A stretch of 64,000 nt of DNA from Ectopseudomonas chengduensis (GCF_015712065.1 NZ_JACFYZ010000011.1:87947-151946); one strand, 5' to 3'; positions 25,954-35,886 are shown, counted from the stretch's first letter. The notes: generated from the letters alone by a model not told the origin. Made by a program: numbers and translations.

Positions 25954-27759
25954 TCAGACGATGTCCCAACGCAGCATCATGGCGTGGTCTTCGTGGATCA
26001 GGTTGTGGCAGTGCATCACGTACTTGCCCTTGTAGTCGCGAAAACGCATCAGCACGCGAAGGACAGTACGATCAGAGATATTGAATACGTCCTTGCGCCC
26101 CTTCTCATGCGCAGCAATCGCCACATTCTTGCCATTGGTGGTCTTGCTCAGCAGGCGGCCCTCCTCGAAATGGATATGAACGGGGTGATCCCAGCCGTCA
26201 TCGACGCTGTACAGCTCCCAGATCTCCATGGCCCCCATGGGCACCAGGGCGCGCGGAGCATTGAGATTGATGAACTGACCGTTGATCGCCCACATGTTCT
26301 GTCGGCGCTCGAAGAGGAACTTGCGCACCGGCAGCGCCGCCAGTTGGGCGGTCGTCGGCAGCGGCGGCAGCGGCCGCAGATTGGCCGGCACCTGGCTCAG
26401 GTCCTGCTCCGGCGGCTCGCGGTCGACCACTATCTTCAACACCCACTCGCCGGGAGCCACCACCTGATAAGGCCGGCGGGTATCTTCCGGGCGATGGGTC
26501 AGGCGGTTGGCCAGGTACAACTCGGTGCCCACCGGGTAACGCGAAAAATCCACCACGATATCGGCCCGCTCGGCCACACCCAGGCGTACGTTGGTCTGAT
26601 TGAGCAGCGGTTTCTCCAGCAGGTTGCCGTCGTTGGCAATGTAGGTGAAGGGCTGGATCACGTTGTTCGACCGCACCAGATAGAACTGGTAGAAGCGGCT
26701 CGGCCCACCGTTGAGCAGACGCAAGCGGTACTTGCGCCGAGCCACCCGCAGCACCGGCTGAATCTTGCCGTTGACTACGGTCTTGTCGCCGAGGATGCCC
26801 TCGGGACTGACCTGGTCGTAGTAGAGGATGCCGTTGGGGTCGAAACGCCGGTCGCAGAAGCTCAGCGGGTAATCGTAGGGGTGACTGGGCAGGCGTAGGG
26901 CCGCCGGGTTGGGGTCCTTCTCATTGCCCGAGTCGAGATGATCGAACAGCAGGAAGAAACCCATCAGCCCGCGGACGATGTTGGGCGCGGTGAAGTCCAG
27001 GGTGTGGTCATGGTAGAACAAGGTGCCAAGTGCTTCGCGGTAGTCGCCGATGCCGTTCTGCAGCTCGTCGTAGCCAGCGTAGATGTTGGAGTAAAGGTGG
27101 TCCTTGAAACCGCCTGGCGCTGTCAGGCTGGGCCCGGCCTTGGTGGGGCTGTAGTAGTCGCCGGGAAAGCCGTCACTCTCCGACCCGATGTGAGCGTTGT
27201 GCAGGTGGGTACTGATCTCTGGCGTACCAAAACCAGTGTGGTTGGCCGGCAGATCATTATAGATGCGGCAGATCATCGGATGGCCGTAGTGCGAGTGCAC
27301 CACCGGACTGAGCACGGACAGATCCGGATAGGCGGCCTGGAAGGTCCATACCGGTTGTGGCGGATAGGCTGGGTTGAACACCCAACCCTCGCGCTGCGCC
27401 GCATGCAACTCGTAGTGCTCAGCCTGTGGGCCGAACTCGGCCCAGCGCTGATGCGCCGGCCGCCCGGCCTCGCCGGCGGCGATGTTGGCCAGTTCGGTAG
27501 GCGGCGGATTGAGCGTGCTGCCGTAAAGCAGCGCCGGCTCATTGGGCAGAAATTCCTGCCAGGCAATGGTCGGCGGGCTAGGCGGTACGACTGCTTCGCT
27601 GCGACTGGGCGCCAGGATCAGCGGCGCCGCGGCCAGCGCCGCACTACCTTGCAGAAAACTGCGCCGTGATAGCTGCCCAGGCGGCGCCAGCTCTCCATCA
27701 GCGGGGCACACAGTGCTCTGTGCCTCGGTCGGACCCGAACTGGGTGATATAGGTTTCAT
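25954..27759 (-). CDS. Multicopper oxidase (Tat-exported)
   Basis: About 601 residues from ATG 27759 with a GGAG ribosome site. A Tat signal is present (LSRRSFLQGSAALAAAPLIL). All four copper-binding blocks are visible: STHLHNAHIGS, LFYHDHTLD, DHPVHIHFEEG and MHCHNLIHEDHAMM. The last provides the type-1 Cys-His ligands with a Met four residues after the final His. The layout fits CotA/bilirubin-oxidase or Mn(II)-oxidase-like enzymes rather than CopA, which has Met-rich repeats. The substrate is unknown; the SCO gene follows directly. Confidence 0.9.
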   Translation of the reverse strand: MKPISPSSGPTEAQSTVCPADGELAPPGQLSRRSFLQGSAALAAAPLILAPSRSEAVVPPSPPTIAWQEFLPNEPALLYGSTLNPPPTELANIAAGEAGRPAHQRWAEFGPQAEHYELHAAQREGWVFNPAYPPQPVWTFQAAYPDLSVLSPVVHSHYGHPMICRIYNDLPANHTGFGTPEISTHLHNAHIGSESDGFPGDYYSPTKAGPSLTAPGGFKDHLYSNIYAGYDELQNGIGDYREALGTLFYHDHTLDFTAPNIVRGLMGFFLLFDHLDSGNEKDPNPAALRLPSHPYDYPLSFCDRRFDPNGILYYDQVSPEGILGDKTVVNGKIQPVLRVARRKYRLRLLNGGPSRFYQFYLVRSNNVIQPFTYIANDGNLLEKPLLNQTNVRLGVAERADIVVDFSRYPVGTELYLANRLTHRPEDTRRPYQVVAPGEWVLKIVVDREPPEQDLSQVPANLRPLPPLPTTAQLAALPVRKFLFERRQNMWAINGQFINLNAPRALVPMGAMEIWELYSVDDGWDHPVHIHFEEGRLLSKTTNGKNVAIAAHEKGRKDVFNISDRTVLRVLMRFRDYKGKYVMHCHNLIHEDHAMMLRWDIV

Positions 27760-28319
27760 GCTGCATCTCCCCGACGCCCGCCTGTCGCTCCTGCGTGCAC
27801 GCTTTGACCCGCACACGGGCGATATACGCACGTCGTCTAAAAAACGGTCGACTCGACTAAGGCCTCCAGGCCGAGACAACTACCAACGACCAGACAACCC
27901 ATAGGGCCAGCACGCCAGAGCGAGTCGACTCGGCTCCAGCAAGGTCGGTGCGCGGGAAATAGGCAGATGAACAATGAAGGCGTGGCAACTGCGCCTCGCT
28001 GATACGGGGTGCATGGTCCGGCACAACGGCAAGCTGTCCATGACGTTCTCCCTAGCAACCTCTACTACCGGTATGCGGAGCCCTCTCCTTCACCACACAC
28101 CGTCAAATAACAAGCAACCACAGGAATCACTTAAACTCGCCAGCCGCAAATAGTCAAATACATGTCACTTTATATAAATAGCCTCAATATAATCGATAAA
28201 TATATGCAGAAAAGCCAATTTATTGACCACCCCATTAATCATCATCCTTGCCTCGGGTTGCGCAGCGCTGCGCGAACGCCGAAGCTAGGAGGCCTGGATC
28301 AACTTGGCGAGGATCGGCC
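27760..28319. other. 560-bp region between multicopper oxidase and dgt
   Basis: No gene is supported. Two GTCGACTCG-type motifs (about 27846 and 27923) are inverted relative to each other and one is the palindrome GAGTCGACTC. The stretch 28090-28245 is clearly AT-rich (runs such as TATATAAATAG) compared with the GC-rich flanks, and could hold the dgt promoter or be a scar of transferred DNA. Confidence 0.45.
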
Positions 28320-29651
28320 TTGGATTGGCACACCCTGCTCACCCGCGAACGTCTCGGTAAACCTGCGCCCAGTTCGGCAGAGCTGGGGCGCAGTCCCTTC
28401 CACAAGGATCATGACCGCATCATTTTCTCCGGAGCCTTTCGCCGCCTGGGACGCAAGACCCAGGTGCACCCGGTGTCGAGCAACGACCATATCCACACCC
28501 GCCTGACCCATTCGCTGGAAGTCAGCTGCGTCGGCCGTTCGCTGGCCATGCGCGTCGGTGAGATGTTGCGTGACGACCTGCCCCACTGGTGCACGCCGAG
28601 CGACCTGGGCATGGTGGTACAGTCCGCCTGCCTGGCCCATGACATCGGCAACCCGCCGTTCGGCCACTCCGGCGAAGACGCCATTCGCCACTGGTTTCAG
28701 CAGGCCGCCGGACGCGGCTGGCTGGATGCGATGAGCGATGCCGAACGCGGCGATTTTCTCAATTTCGAAGGTAACGCCCAGGGTTTTCGCGTGCTCACCC
28801 AGCTGGAGTACCACCAGTTCGACGGCGGCACACGGCTGACCTACGCCACCCTCGGCACCTACCTCAAGTACCCCTGGACAGCCCGCCATGCGGACGCACA
28901 GGGCTACAAGAAACACAAGTTCGGCTGCTACCAGAGCGAGCTGCCGCTGCTCGAACAGATCGCCACCAAGCTAGAACTACCGCAACTGGAAACGCAACGC
29001 TGGGCGCGTCACCCGCTGGTCTATCTGATGGAAGCGGCGGACGACATCTGCTATGGCCTGATCGACCTGGAAGACGGTGTGGAAATGGAGCTGCTCGACT
29101 ACACCGAAGTCGAGGCGCTGCTGCTCGATCTGGTAGGCGATGACCTGCCGGAGACCTATCGCCAGCTCGGCCCCAAGGACTCGCGCCGGCGCAAACTGGC
29201 GATCCTGCGCGGCAAGGCCATCGAACACCTGACCAACGCGGCTGCCAGCGCCTTCGTCGAACAACAGCAGGCCCTGCTGGGCGGCGGCCTGCAGGGCGAT
29301 CTGGTCGAACACATGCATGGCGCCGCCAAGCACTGTGTGCAGAGCGCGAAATCACTGGCGCGCGAGAAGATCTTCCACGACAAGCGCAAGACGCTGCATG
29401 AGATCGGCGCTTATACCACGCTGGAAATCCTCCTCAACGCCTTCTGCGGTGCGGCGCTGGAGCTGCACAGTGGTCGCGCGCTGTCGTTCAAGCACCGGCG
29501 TATTCTCGATCTGCTCAGCTACTACGCGCCTGAACCGGGTTGGCCCCTGTATCGCTCGTTCATGCGGGTAATCGACTTCATCGCTGGCATGACGGACAGC
29601 TACGCTACGGAAATGGCGAGGGAGATGACGGGTCGTTCGAGCCCGATCTGA
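28320..29651 (+). CDS. dgt: Deoxyguanosinetriphosphate triphosphohydrolase (dGTPase)
   Basis: About 443 residues. The start is chosen as TTG 28320, giving MDWHTLLTRERLGKP, the usual N-terminus; the frame is open upstream but lacks a better start. HD-domain metal ligands are seen in HTRLTHSLEVSCVGRS and CLAHDIGNPPFGHSGEDA. Substrate-region blocks follow (FEGNAQGFRVLTQL, LMEAADDICYGLIDLEDG). It cleaves dGTP to deoxyguanosine and triphosphate, affecting dNTP pools and phage growth. Confidence 0.92.
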   Translation: MDWHTLLTRERLGKPAPSSAELGRSPFHKDHDRIIFSGAFRRLGRKTQVHPVSSNDHIHTRLTHSLEVSCVGRSLAMRVGEMLRDDLPHWCTPSDLGMVVQSACLAHDIGNPPFGHSGEDAIRHWFQQAAGRGWLDAMSDAERGDFLNFEGNAQGFRVLTQLEYHQFDGGTRLTYATLGTYLKYPWTARHADAQGYKKHKFGCYQSELPLLEQIATKLELPQLETQRWARHPLVYLMEAADDICYGLIDLEDGVEMELLDYTEVEALLLDLVGDDLPETYRQLGPKDSRRRKLAILRGKAIEHLTNAAASAFVEQQQALLGGGLQGDLVEHMHGAAKHCVQSAKSLAREKIFHDKRKTLHEIGAYTTLEILLNAFCGAALELHSGRALSFKHRRILDLLSYYAPEPGWPLYRSFMRVIDFIAGMTDSYATEMAREMTGRSSPI

Positions 29652-29663
29652 CGAAAAGAGCGC

Positions 29664-30728
29664 ATGAAGAACCTGATTCGCAGCAGTTTCACCTGGCATG
29701 CCGGCCCACCGGCCTGGGGCCCGGCCGTGGTCGCCGGGCTGGGCTGTGCCTTGCCGCTGGTGCTGGGCCTGTTCACCGCTCACAGTGGTTTTCTCTGGGC
29801 CTCGGCTGGCGCCTTTCAGGCCGCACAGGCGAACCCGCTGCACCGCTTCGGCATGTTGCGCATGCTGCTGCTAACCGGCCTCGGTGCCTGCAGCGCCGGC
29901 CTGGGTTTCTGGGCCGCCAGCCACCCGCTGATCAGCCTCGGCATTTTCGCCGCTTTCGGCCTGCTGCTGGCCTGGCTGCAGCGCTTCGGCAGCGAAGCCG
30001 GCAAACTGGGCATCGGTCTGTGCATCTGCCTGTGCCTCGGCCAGGGACAATTCGGCATCGGCAACCTGCACAACCCTTATGCAGTGGCCATGCTGTTCAT
30101 TCTCGGCGGGCTCTGGGTGATGCTGCTGGCCTTCGGTCTGCGTGGCCTGCACGGCCTGCGCATGTGGCCGTACATGCCGCGCTTCCTGGCCATTCTCAAG
30201 GTACTCAAGCGCCACGCGCAGCGCCTGCCTCGTCAGCAATGGCGTCTGCATGCCCTGGCCTGCATGCTGGCTTTTGCGGCATCAGGGCTGATCGTCAATC
30301 TGGCCGGCCTGTCGCGTGGTTACTGGCTGACCCTGACAGTCATCACCACGCTACAGCTGGAATTCCAGGGCAGCCTGGTGCGAGCGCTGCAGGCGAGCCT
30401 GGCCAGCCTCGCTGCCGCAGGCCTGCTGATCGTCTTCGGTCACAGCCTGCAAAGCCCCCCGACGATGGTCATGACCTTGCTGGTGCTGGTGATTCTCAGC
30501 CGTGCGCTGCAGGCCAATCACTACGGCCTGTTCGTGCTGCAAACCAGCCTGTGCTTCGTGCTCCTGGCCGAGAGCCTTGCCCAGGACTGGCACCTGGCGG
30601 AGGTACGCCTGCTCAATGCGCTGATCGGCGTGGCCTTGAGCCTGACCGTGGCCCTTCTAGTCCATGGCCTGCGCCTGCAACTGAACAAACCGAGCAAGGC
30701 CGCGGACAATTCTCGGCAGCCTTTATAA
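29664..30728 (+). CDS. FUSC-family membrane protein
   Basis: 354 residues with two sets of about five hydrophobic helices and a hydrophilic middle (MPRFLAILKVLKRHAQRLPRQQ), the FUSC/aromatic-acid-exporter plan but without the long cytoplasmic domain. The second half begins RGYWLTLTVITTLQLEFQGS, close to the FUSC_2 consensus. Start twelve bases after dgt, so likely one operon. The substrate is unknown. Confidence 0.75.
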   Translation: MKNLIRSSFTWHAGPPAWGPAVVAGLGCALPLVLGLFTAHSGFLWASAGAFQAAQANPLHRFGMLRMLLLTGLGACSAGLGFWAASHPLISLGIFAAFGLLLAWLQRFGSEAGKLGIGLCICLCLGQGQFGIGNLHNPYAVAMLFILGGLWVMLLAFGLRGLHGLRMWPYMPRFLAILKVLKRHAQRLPRQQWRLHALACMLAFAASGLIVNLAGLSRGYWLTLTVITTLQLEFQGSLVRALQASLASLAAAGLLIVFGHSLQSPPTMVMTLLVLVILSRALQANHYGLFVLQTSLCFVLLAESLAQDWHLAEVRLLNALIGVALSLTVALLVHGLRLQLNKPSKAADNSRQPL

Positions 30729-30798
30729 CGTTTCGGCAGATTCGCCCACTCTTCACTATGCTGTGGAAGCCTGCAGCGCCCGCAAGGAGTGAAGTGCG

Positions 30799-33750
30799 AT
30801 GCTCAATACCGCCGTTCCCAGAGAACGCCGTTTCCCCCTGCACGTTCATATCAGCGTCCTGTTCACGCTTCTGCTGCTTTTCACCGGTGTCGTGCTGGGG
30901 CTGTTCAATTACCAGCAAACCAGCCGGCTGATCTTCTCCAGCAGCTCGACACTCTTCGAGCGCATTCAGCACGACGTACAGAGAGATCTGGACAATACCT
31001 ACCGTCCCATACGCAACCTGCTCAGCCTGCTGGCCCTGCAACCTGCCACCGAGGCTGACACGCTCGATGAACGCCTGGAAATGCTACCGCTGTTCGTACA
31101 GGCCCTGCGCGACAACCCCAAACTGGCCTCGATCTATCTCGGCTATGAGGATGGCGACTTCTTCATGGTCAGGCCGCTGCGCAGCGACATGCTCAAGCAG
31201 CGCTTCGACGCGCCGGATAAAGCGGCTTATCAGGTCTGGGCCATCGACCGCAGCAGCGCCGGGACCGACAGCGATTACCTGTTCTATGACGGCTCACTGA
31301 ACCAGCTCAGCCGCCGGCAGAAACTCAGCGAGCCCTACGATCCCAGGCAGCGCGACTGGTTCAAGCGCGCGCGCGGCGATGGCGGACAGATCACCACCGC
31401 GCCCTATCTGTTCTTCTCCACCCAGGAAATCGGCACCACATTGGCCAGGCGCAGCGGCCTGACCACGGTGATCGGCGCCGACCTGACGCTCGACGATCTC
31501 TCGGCCACCTTGGCCAGCCACCGCGTCACCCCCAACAGCCAGGTGGTACTCGCCGACAACGACGGCAATGCCGTGGCCTACCCCGAGAGCAGCCGCCTGC
31601 TCAAGGAGGTCGACGGCAAGGTATCGCTGGTCAAGGTTCGCGAGCTCAACCCGGCCCTGGGTGAATTGCTGTCCGGCCAACTGAACGAACGGGACGAGGG
31701 CATCGTCGAACTGGCCAAGCAGCGTTGGGCCATGGCTCACCGGCACATTCAGGAGGGCGGCCCACAGGGGTTGCATCTGGCCCTGCTGGTGCCCGAGCAA
31801 GAGCTGCTGGCAGAGGCTTATCGCATCCGCTGGCAGGGCGCACTGATCACTCTCACCACCCTGCTGCTATGCCTGCCGCTGGGCTGGCTGACTTCACGTC
31901 TGGTGGTCAAACCGCTGCGCAGCCTGGTGCAGGAGGCGCAGGCCATCCGCCGCTTCGACTTCGCCCATCCGGCCAGCGGCCGCTCGCCGATTCTCGAGGT
32001 CGACCAGCTAGCGGTGTCGATGAGCAGCATGAAGGACACCCTGTCGAGCTTTCTAGACATCGCTGCCAGCCTCTCGGCGGAAACCCAGTTCGACGCGCTG
32101 ATCAAGCGCGTGATGGACGCCACCGTCTCCATCAGCGCGGCCCAGGGCGGCCTGCTTTATCTGCTGGACAACGACAGCGGCCGCCTGGAACCACAGGGGT
32201 TGGTGATCGACGGCCAGAGCCGCAGCCTCGCCGACCTGGGCATCCAGGGACTGGCCCATGACGATCCGACCCTACCCAACTGGCTGCAACGTCCGGCCAG
32301 CGGCGGCGACAGTGTCGCCACCTCCATCGGCTTCGATCAGGCGGGTAAATTTCAAGGGCTGCTGTCGGCCATGGACAGTCCGCGCCTGCACCTGATCGCT
32401 GCCGGCCTGCATAACCGTCAGGGCGACACCGTTGGCGTGCTGGTACTGTTGCAACGCGATACCGGCGAAGATAACGAAAGCATGCTCAGCCCGGATCGCG
32501 TCGCCTTCGTCGACGCCGTCTCTGGCAGCGCAGCCCTGTGCATCGAGAGCCAACGCCTGCTGGCCAGGCAGAAGCAGTTGCTCGATGCCTTCATCCAGCT
32601 GATCGCCGGCGCCATCGACGCCAAGAGTCCCTACACCGGCGGCCACTGTCAGCGCGTACCGGAAATCACCCTGATGCTGGCCCGTGCTGCAGCCGAGAGC
32701 GACGCCCCCGAATTTCGTGACTACAACCCCAGCGACGAGGAGTGGGAGGCGCTGCATATCGCCGCCTGGCTGCACGATTGCGGCAAGGTCACCACCCCCG
32801 AATACGTGGTGGACAAGGCGACCAAGCTGGAAACCCTGTACGACCGCATCCACGAAGTACGTATGCGCTTCGAGGTACTCAAGCGCGATGCCTGGGTCGC
32901 CTATTGGCGTGGTCGCGCCGAAGGTGCTGAAGAAAGCGCACTGGCGGCTCTGCGCGACCAGCTGCTGAGCGATCTGGACGACGAATTCACCTTCATCGCG
33001 CGCATCAATCTGGGTGGCGAGGCCATGGCCGATGACGACCAGACTCGCCTCAAGCAGATCGCCGAACGACGCTGGCTACGCACACTGGACAATCGCCTGG
33101 GCGTTTCCTGGGAGGAAGCCAAGCGCCTGGAACACTCGGCCCCCAGCAGCCTACCGGCGGAGGAGCCGCTGCTCGCTGACCGCCTCGACCATCTGATCGA
33201 GCGCACCGAGCAGGAGGTGATCGCGCCAGACAATCGCTGGGGCTTCAAGCTGGAAGTGCCGCAATACAAATTCAACCGTGGCGAACTGCACAACCTGAGC
33301 ATCGCCCGCGGCACGCTGACGGCCGAAGAGCGCTACATCATCAACCACCACATCGTGCAGACCATCCTGATGCTCGACCGCCTGCCCTTCCCCAAGCATC
33401 TGCAGAATGTCACTGAGATCGCCGGTGGGCACCACGAGAAGATGGACGGCACGGGCTATCCCAAACGCCTGACGCGCGAACAGATGAGCCTGCCGGCACG
33501 CATGATGGCGATCGCCGATATCTTCGAAGCCCTGACGGCAGTGGATCGCCCCTACAAGAAGGGCAAGACGCTGTCGGAGGCACTGAACATCATGGTCGGC
33601 ATGTGCAAGGGCGCGCACATCGACCCGCAGCTGTTCGCTCTGTTCATTCGCGCAGGCATCTACCGGCGCTACGCCGAGCGTTTCATGAAGGCCGAACAGA
33701 TCGATCAGGTGGACGAGCAGATGCTGCTGGAAAAAGCCGGAGCTCTGTAG
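30799..33750 (+). CDS. Membrane HD-GYP phosphodiesterase with Cache, HAMP and GAF domains
   Basis: 983 residues. Helix 1 (about 20-42) and helix 2 (about 350-370) enclose a dCache-type periplasmic sensor with a QRDWFKRARG block. A HAMP region (about 370-425) and a GAF-like domain (about 430-600) follow, then HD-GYP. The HD half has WLHDCGKVTTPEYVVDKATK; the GYP half has HHEKMDGTGYPKRL. Between them lies an insertion of about 160 residues rich in charged helices. All metal-binding positions I can see are kept, so it should degrade c-di-GMP. A GGAG site precedes ATG 30799. The stop codon lies inside a REP unit. Confidence 0.88.
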   Translation: MLNTAVPRERRFPLHVHISVLFTLLLLFTGVVLGLFNYQQTSRLIFSSSSTLFERIQHDVQRDLDNTYRPIRNLLSLLALQPATEADTLDERLEMLPLFVQALRDNPKLASIYLGYEDGDFFMVRPLRSDMLKQRFDAPDKAAYQVWAIDRSSAGTDSDYLFYDGSLNQLSRRQKLSEPYDPRQRDWFKRARGDGGQITTAPYLFFSTQEIGTTLARRSGLTTVIGADLTLDDLSATLASHRVTPNSQVVLADNDGNAVAYPESSRLLKEVDGKVSLVKVRELNPALGELLSGQLNERDEGIVELAKQRWAMAHRHIQEGGPQGLHLALLVPEQELLAEAYRIRWQGALITLTTLLLCLPLGWLTSRLVVKPLRSLVQEAQAIRRFDFAHPASGRSPILEVDQLAVSMSSMKDTLSSFLDIAASLSAETQFDALIKRVMDATVSISAAQGGLLYLLDNDSGRLEPQGLVIDGQSRSLADLGIQGLAHDDPTLPNWLQRPASGGDSVATSIGFDQAGKFQGLLSAMDSPRLHLIAAGLHNRQGDTVGVLVLLQRDTGEDNESMLSPDRVAFVDAVSGSAALCIESQRLLARQKQLLDAFIQLIAGAIDAKSPYTGGHCQRVPEITLMLARAAAESDAPEFRDYNPSDEEWEALHIAAWLHDCGKVTTPEYVVDKATKLETLYDRIHEVRMRFEVLKRDAWVAYWRGRAEGAEESALAALRDQLLSDLDDEFTFIARINLGGEAMADDDQTRLKQIAERRWLRTLDNRLGVSWEEAKRLEHSAPSSLPAEEPLLADRLDHLIERTEQEVIAPDNRWGFKLEVPQYKFNRGELHNLSIARGTLTAEERYIINHHIVQTILMLDRLPFPKHLQNVTEIAGGHHEKMDGTGYPKRLTREQMSLPARMMAIADIFEALTAVDRPYKKGKTLSEALNIMVGMCKGAHIDPQLFALFIRAGIYRRYAERFMKAEQIDQVDEQMLLEKAGAL

Positions 33751-33814
33751 GGGGCGCTCCGCGCACCGAGCTTCGGCATCAGGTCAAACGCTGGGTGCGC
33801 GCGGCGCACCCTAC
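33747..33814. repeat. REP-like inverted pair overlapping a stop codon
   Basis: GTAGGGGGCGCTCCGCGCACC at 33747-33767 faces GGGTGCGCGCGGCGCACC-CTAC at 33793-33814. The TAG stop of the HD-GYP gene is part of the first GTAG. Same family as the repeat at 20164. Confidence 0.75.
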
Positions 33815-33853
33815 CTGATGACTGGCGCCAGAGAACCCGGCGCCGAGTAGCGA

Positions 33854-34195
33854 TCAAGCCTGGTTGATCGGGTTTTCCGGGTACCAGACGTCCTGCAACG
33901 GACTGAGTTCGAACTTCTCCAGTTCGTCACGGCCTTTCAGCCAGGCCTCGACGGCAGCACGCTGCTCCTCGTTGACCGAGCCACGCTTGGCCAGGCAGAC
34001 CAGACCGAAGTCTTCGCCACCTACGTAATCCAGACCATTGCCGGCGATGGCCTGATCGAGGAATTGATCGACGAAATCGTCGAGGGTCTGGTCGCTCAAG
34101 TCGGCCTTGAAGTTCAGGGTCAGCTCGAAGCCCAGCTCCTGGAATTCATCGACGCAGAGCTTCTTGCGCAGACGGCGGGAACGGTTGGTCGCCAT
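33854..34195 (-). CDS. yggL: YggL (DUF469) protein
   Basis: 113 residues from ATG 34195 (MATNRSRRLRKKLCVDEFQE), the exact YggL N-terminal style. The body is acidic (LSDQTLDDFVDQFLDQAIAG; EDFGLVCLAKRGSVNEEQR). E. coli YggL associates with the 50S ribosomal subunit. Single gene, divergent from dacB. Confidence 0.87.
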   Translation of the reverse strand: MATNRSRRLRKKLCVDEFQELGFELTLNFKADLSDQTLDDFVDQFLDQAIAGNGLDYVGGEDFGLVCLAKRGSVNEEQRAAVEAWLKGRDELEKFELSPLQDVWYPENPINQA

Positions 34196-34443
34196 GAAAC
34201 AATCCTCAAAGGTAATAACGCGCGGCACTCTAGCAGTTTCGCCGCCAGAGCGCCCGTTTTGTATCGTCCTGCCGGCCCTTCGAACATGTTGAACGCCCGC
34301 TGTTTGCAGTGACTGTTTTTAACCCGGCGGGGCCGACTGCGAGCAGAATCTTGCGGCATAATGCCGGCAACTTTTCCCCGAGTCGGACTGTCGTTTGTCT
34401 GTCTCCCACGTCACTCCCGCCTGACTGCGGAAGGTTCTTGTCG

Positions 34444-35880
34444 ATGATTCAGCGGTTTCGTCAACTGGCGCTGAGCGCCCTGCTTCTCCCCCTCGCCCTG
34501 TCCTGCCACGCTGCCAGCGCCGCACTCCCTGCCAAGGTCGAGCAGGCGCTGAAGGCCAACAAGATTTCCAACAACTCGCTGTCGGTGATGACCGTGCCTC
34601 TGGGCGGGCAGGCTGGCGGCCTGCAGTTCAATGCCGATATCTCGGTCAACCCGGCCTCCACCATGAAGCTGGTGACCACCTACGCCGCCCTGGAATTGCT
34701 GGGGCCCAACCATCAATGGAAGACCGAGTTCTATGCCGATGGTCCACTGAACGATGGCGTGCTGCATGGCAACCTCTACCTCAAGGGTGGCGGCGACCCG
34801 AAACTGAACATGGAGAAACTCTGGCTGCTGCTGCGCGATCTGCGCATCAACGGCGTGCGCCAGGTTCAAGGCGATCTGGTGCTCGATCGCAGCTTCTTCG
34901 TTGCCCCGCAGTTACCAGCGTTCAATGATGACGGCGGCGACGCCAACAAACCCTTCCTGGTCAAACCCGACTCCCTGCTGGTCAACCTCAAGGCGCAGCG
35001 TTTCATCACGCGCGCCGAAGGCGGCAAGGTGCATATCGCCATGGACCCGCCAATCGCCACTGTCCGTATCGACAATCAGGTTCGCGTGCTCAAGGCTGCA
35101 ACCTGTCCGGCCTGGCCCGATATCCGCTATAACGCGGTGGAGCAGTACGACGGCACGACCCTGATCGTCAGCGGCCAACTGGCTGAAGGCTGCAGTGCGC
35201 AGACCTACCTGTCGCTGCTCGACCATCCCAGCTACGCCGCCGGCGCGGTACGCGGTATCTGGCAGGAACTGGGCGGCAAGATTCTTGGCAAGGACCGTCT
35301 GGGCCCTGTTCCGGAAAAAGCCCGCATGCTGGTGCGCGCCTTCTCCCCGGATGTGGTGGAGATCGTTCGCGACATCAACAAGTACAGCAACAACACCATG
35401 GCTCGGCAGCTGTTTCTCAGCATCGGCGCGCAGTTCCGTACGGAAGCCGACAAGGATGACGCCATGGCCGCGCAGCGCGTCATTCGCAGCTGGCTGGCCC
35501 GCAAAGGCATCACGGCGCCGCATCTGGTGATGGAGAATGGCTCCGGCCTGTCGCGCGCCGAACGCATCAGCGCACGGGAAATGGCGCTGATCCTCCAGGC
35601 GGCCTGGCGCAGCCCTTACGCTGCCGAGTTCCGCAGCTCGATGCCACTGGTGGCAATGGACGGCACCATGCGCCGACGCCTGCAGCGCACGCCGCTGGTG
35701 GGTGAGGCACACATCAAGACCGGCACCCTGAACAATGTGCGCGCCATTGCCGGCTACAGCCGCGACAGCAACGGCCAGGACTGGGCCGTGGTGGCCATCC
35801 TCAACGACCCGAAGCCCTGGGGCGCCACCTCGATCCTCGATCAGGTGCTGCTGGAAACCTACAAACAACCCAAACGCTGA
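34444..35880 (+). CDS. dacB: D-alanyl-D-alanine carboxypeptidase/endopeptidase PBP4
   Basis: 478 residues with a signal peptide (MIQRFRQLALSALLLPLALS, AASA cleavage). Class-C penicillin-binding motifs: STMK (nucleophile) in NPASTMKLVTTYAALELLG, SNN in INKYSNNTMARQLF and KTGT in EAHIKTGTLNNVRAIAGYS. A domain insertion between SxxK and SxN is typical. It trims peptidoglycan in the periplasm; loss of PBP4 induces AmpC in P. aeruginosa. Start ATG 34444. Confidence 0.95.
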   Translation: MIQRFRQLALSALLLPLALSCHAASAALPAKVEQALKANKISNNSLSVMTVPLGGQAGGLQFNADISVNPASTMKLVTTYAALELLGPNHQWKTEFYADGPLNDGVLHGNLYLKGGGDPKLNMEKLWLLLRDLRINGVRQVQGDLVLDRSFFVAPQLPAFNDDGGDANKPFLVKPDSLLVNLKAQRFITRAEGGKVHIAMDPPIATVRIDNQVRVLKAATCPAWPDIRYNAVEQYDGTTLIVSGQLAEGCSAQTYLSLLDHPSYAAGAVRGIWQELGGKILGKDRLGPVPEKARMLVRAFSPDVVEIVRDINKYSNNTMARQLFLSIGAQFRTEADKDDAMAAQRVIRSWLARKGITAPHLVMENGSGLSRAERISAREMALILQAAWRSPYAAEFRSSMPLVAMDGTMRRRLQRTPLVGEAHIKTGTLNNVRAIAGYSRDSNGQDWAVVAILNDPKPWGATSILDQVLLETYKQPKR

Positions 35881-35886
35881 CCACGC

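Noticed and set aside
29540..30931. 463-codon plus-strand open frame across the FUSC gene
   Set aside because: Alternate-frame shadow; the FUSC frame gives clean membrane helices.
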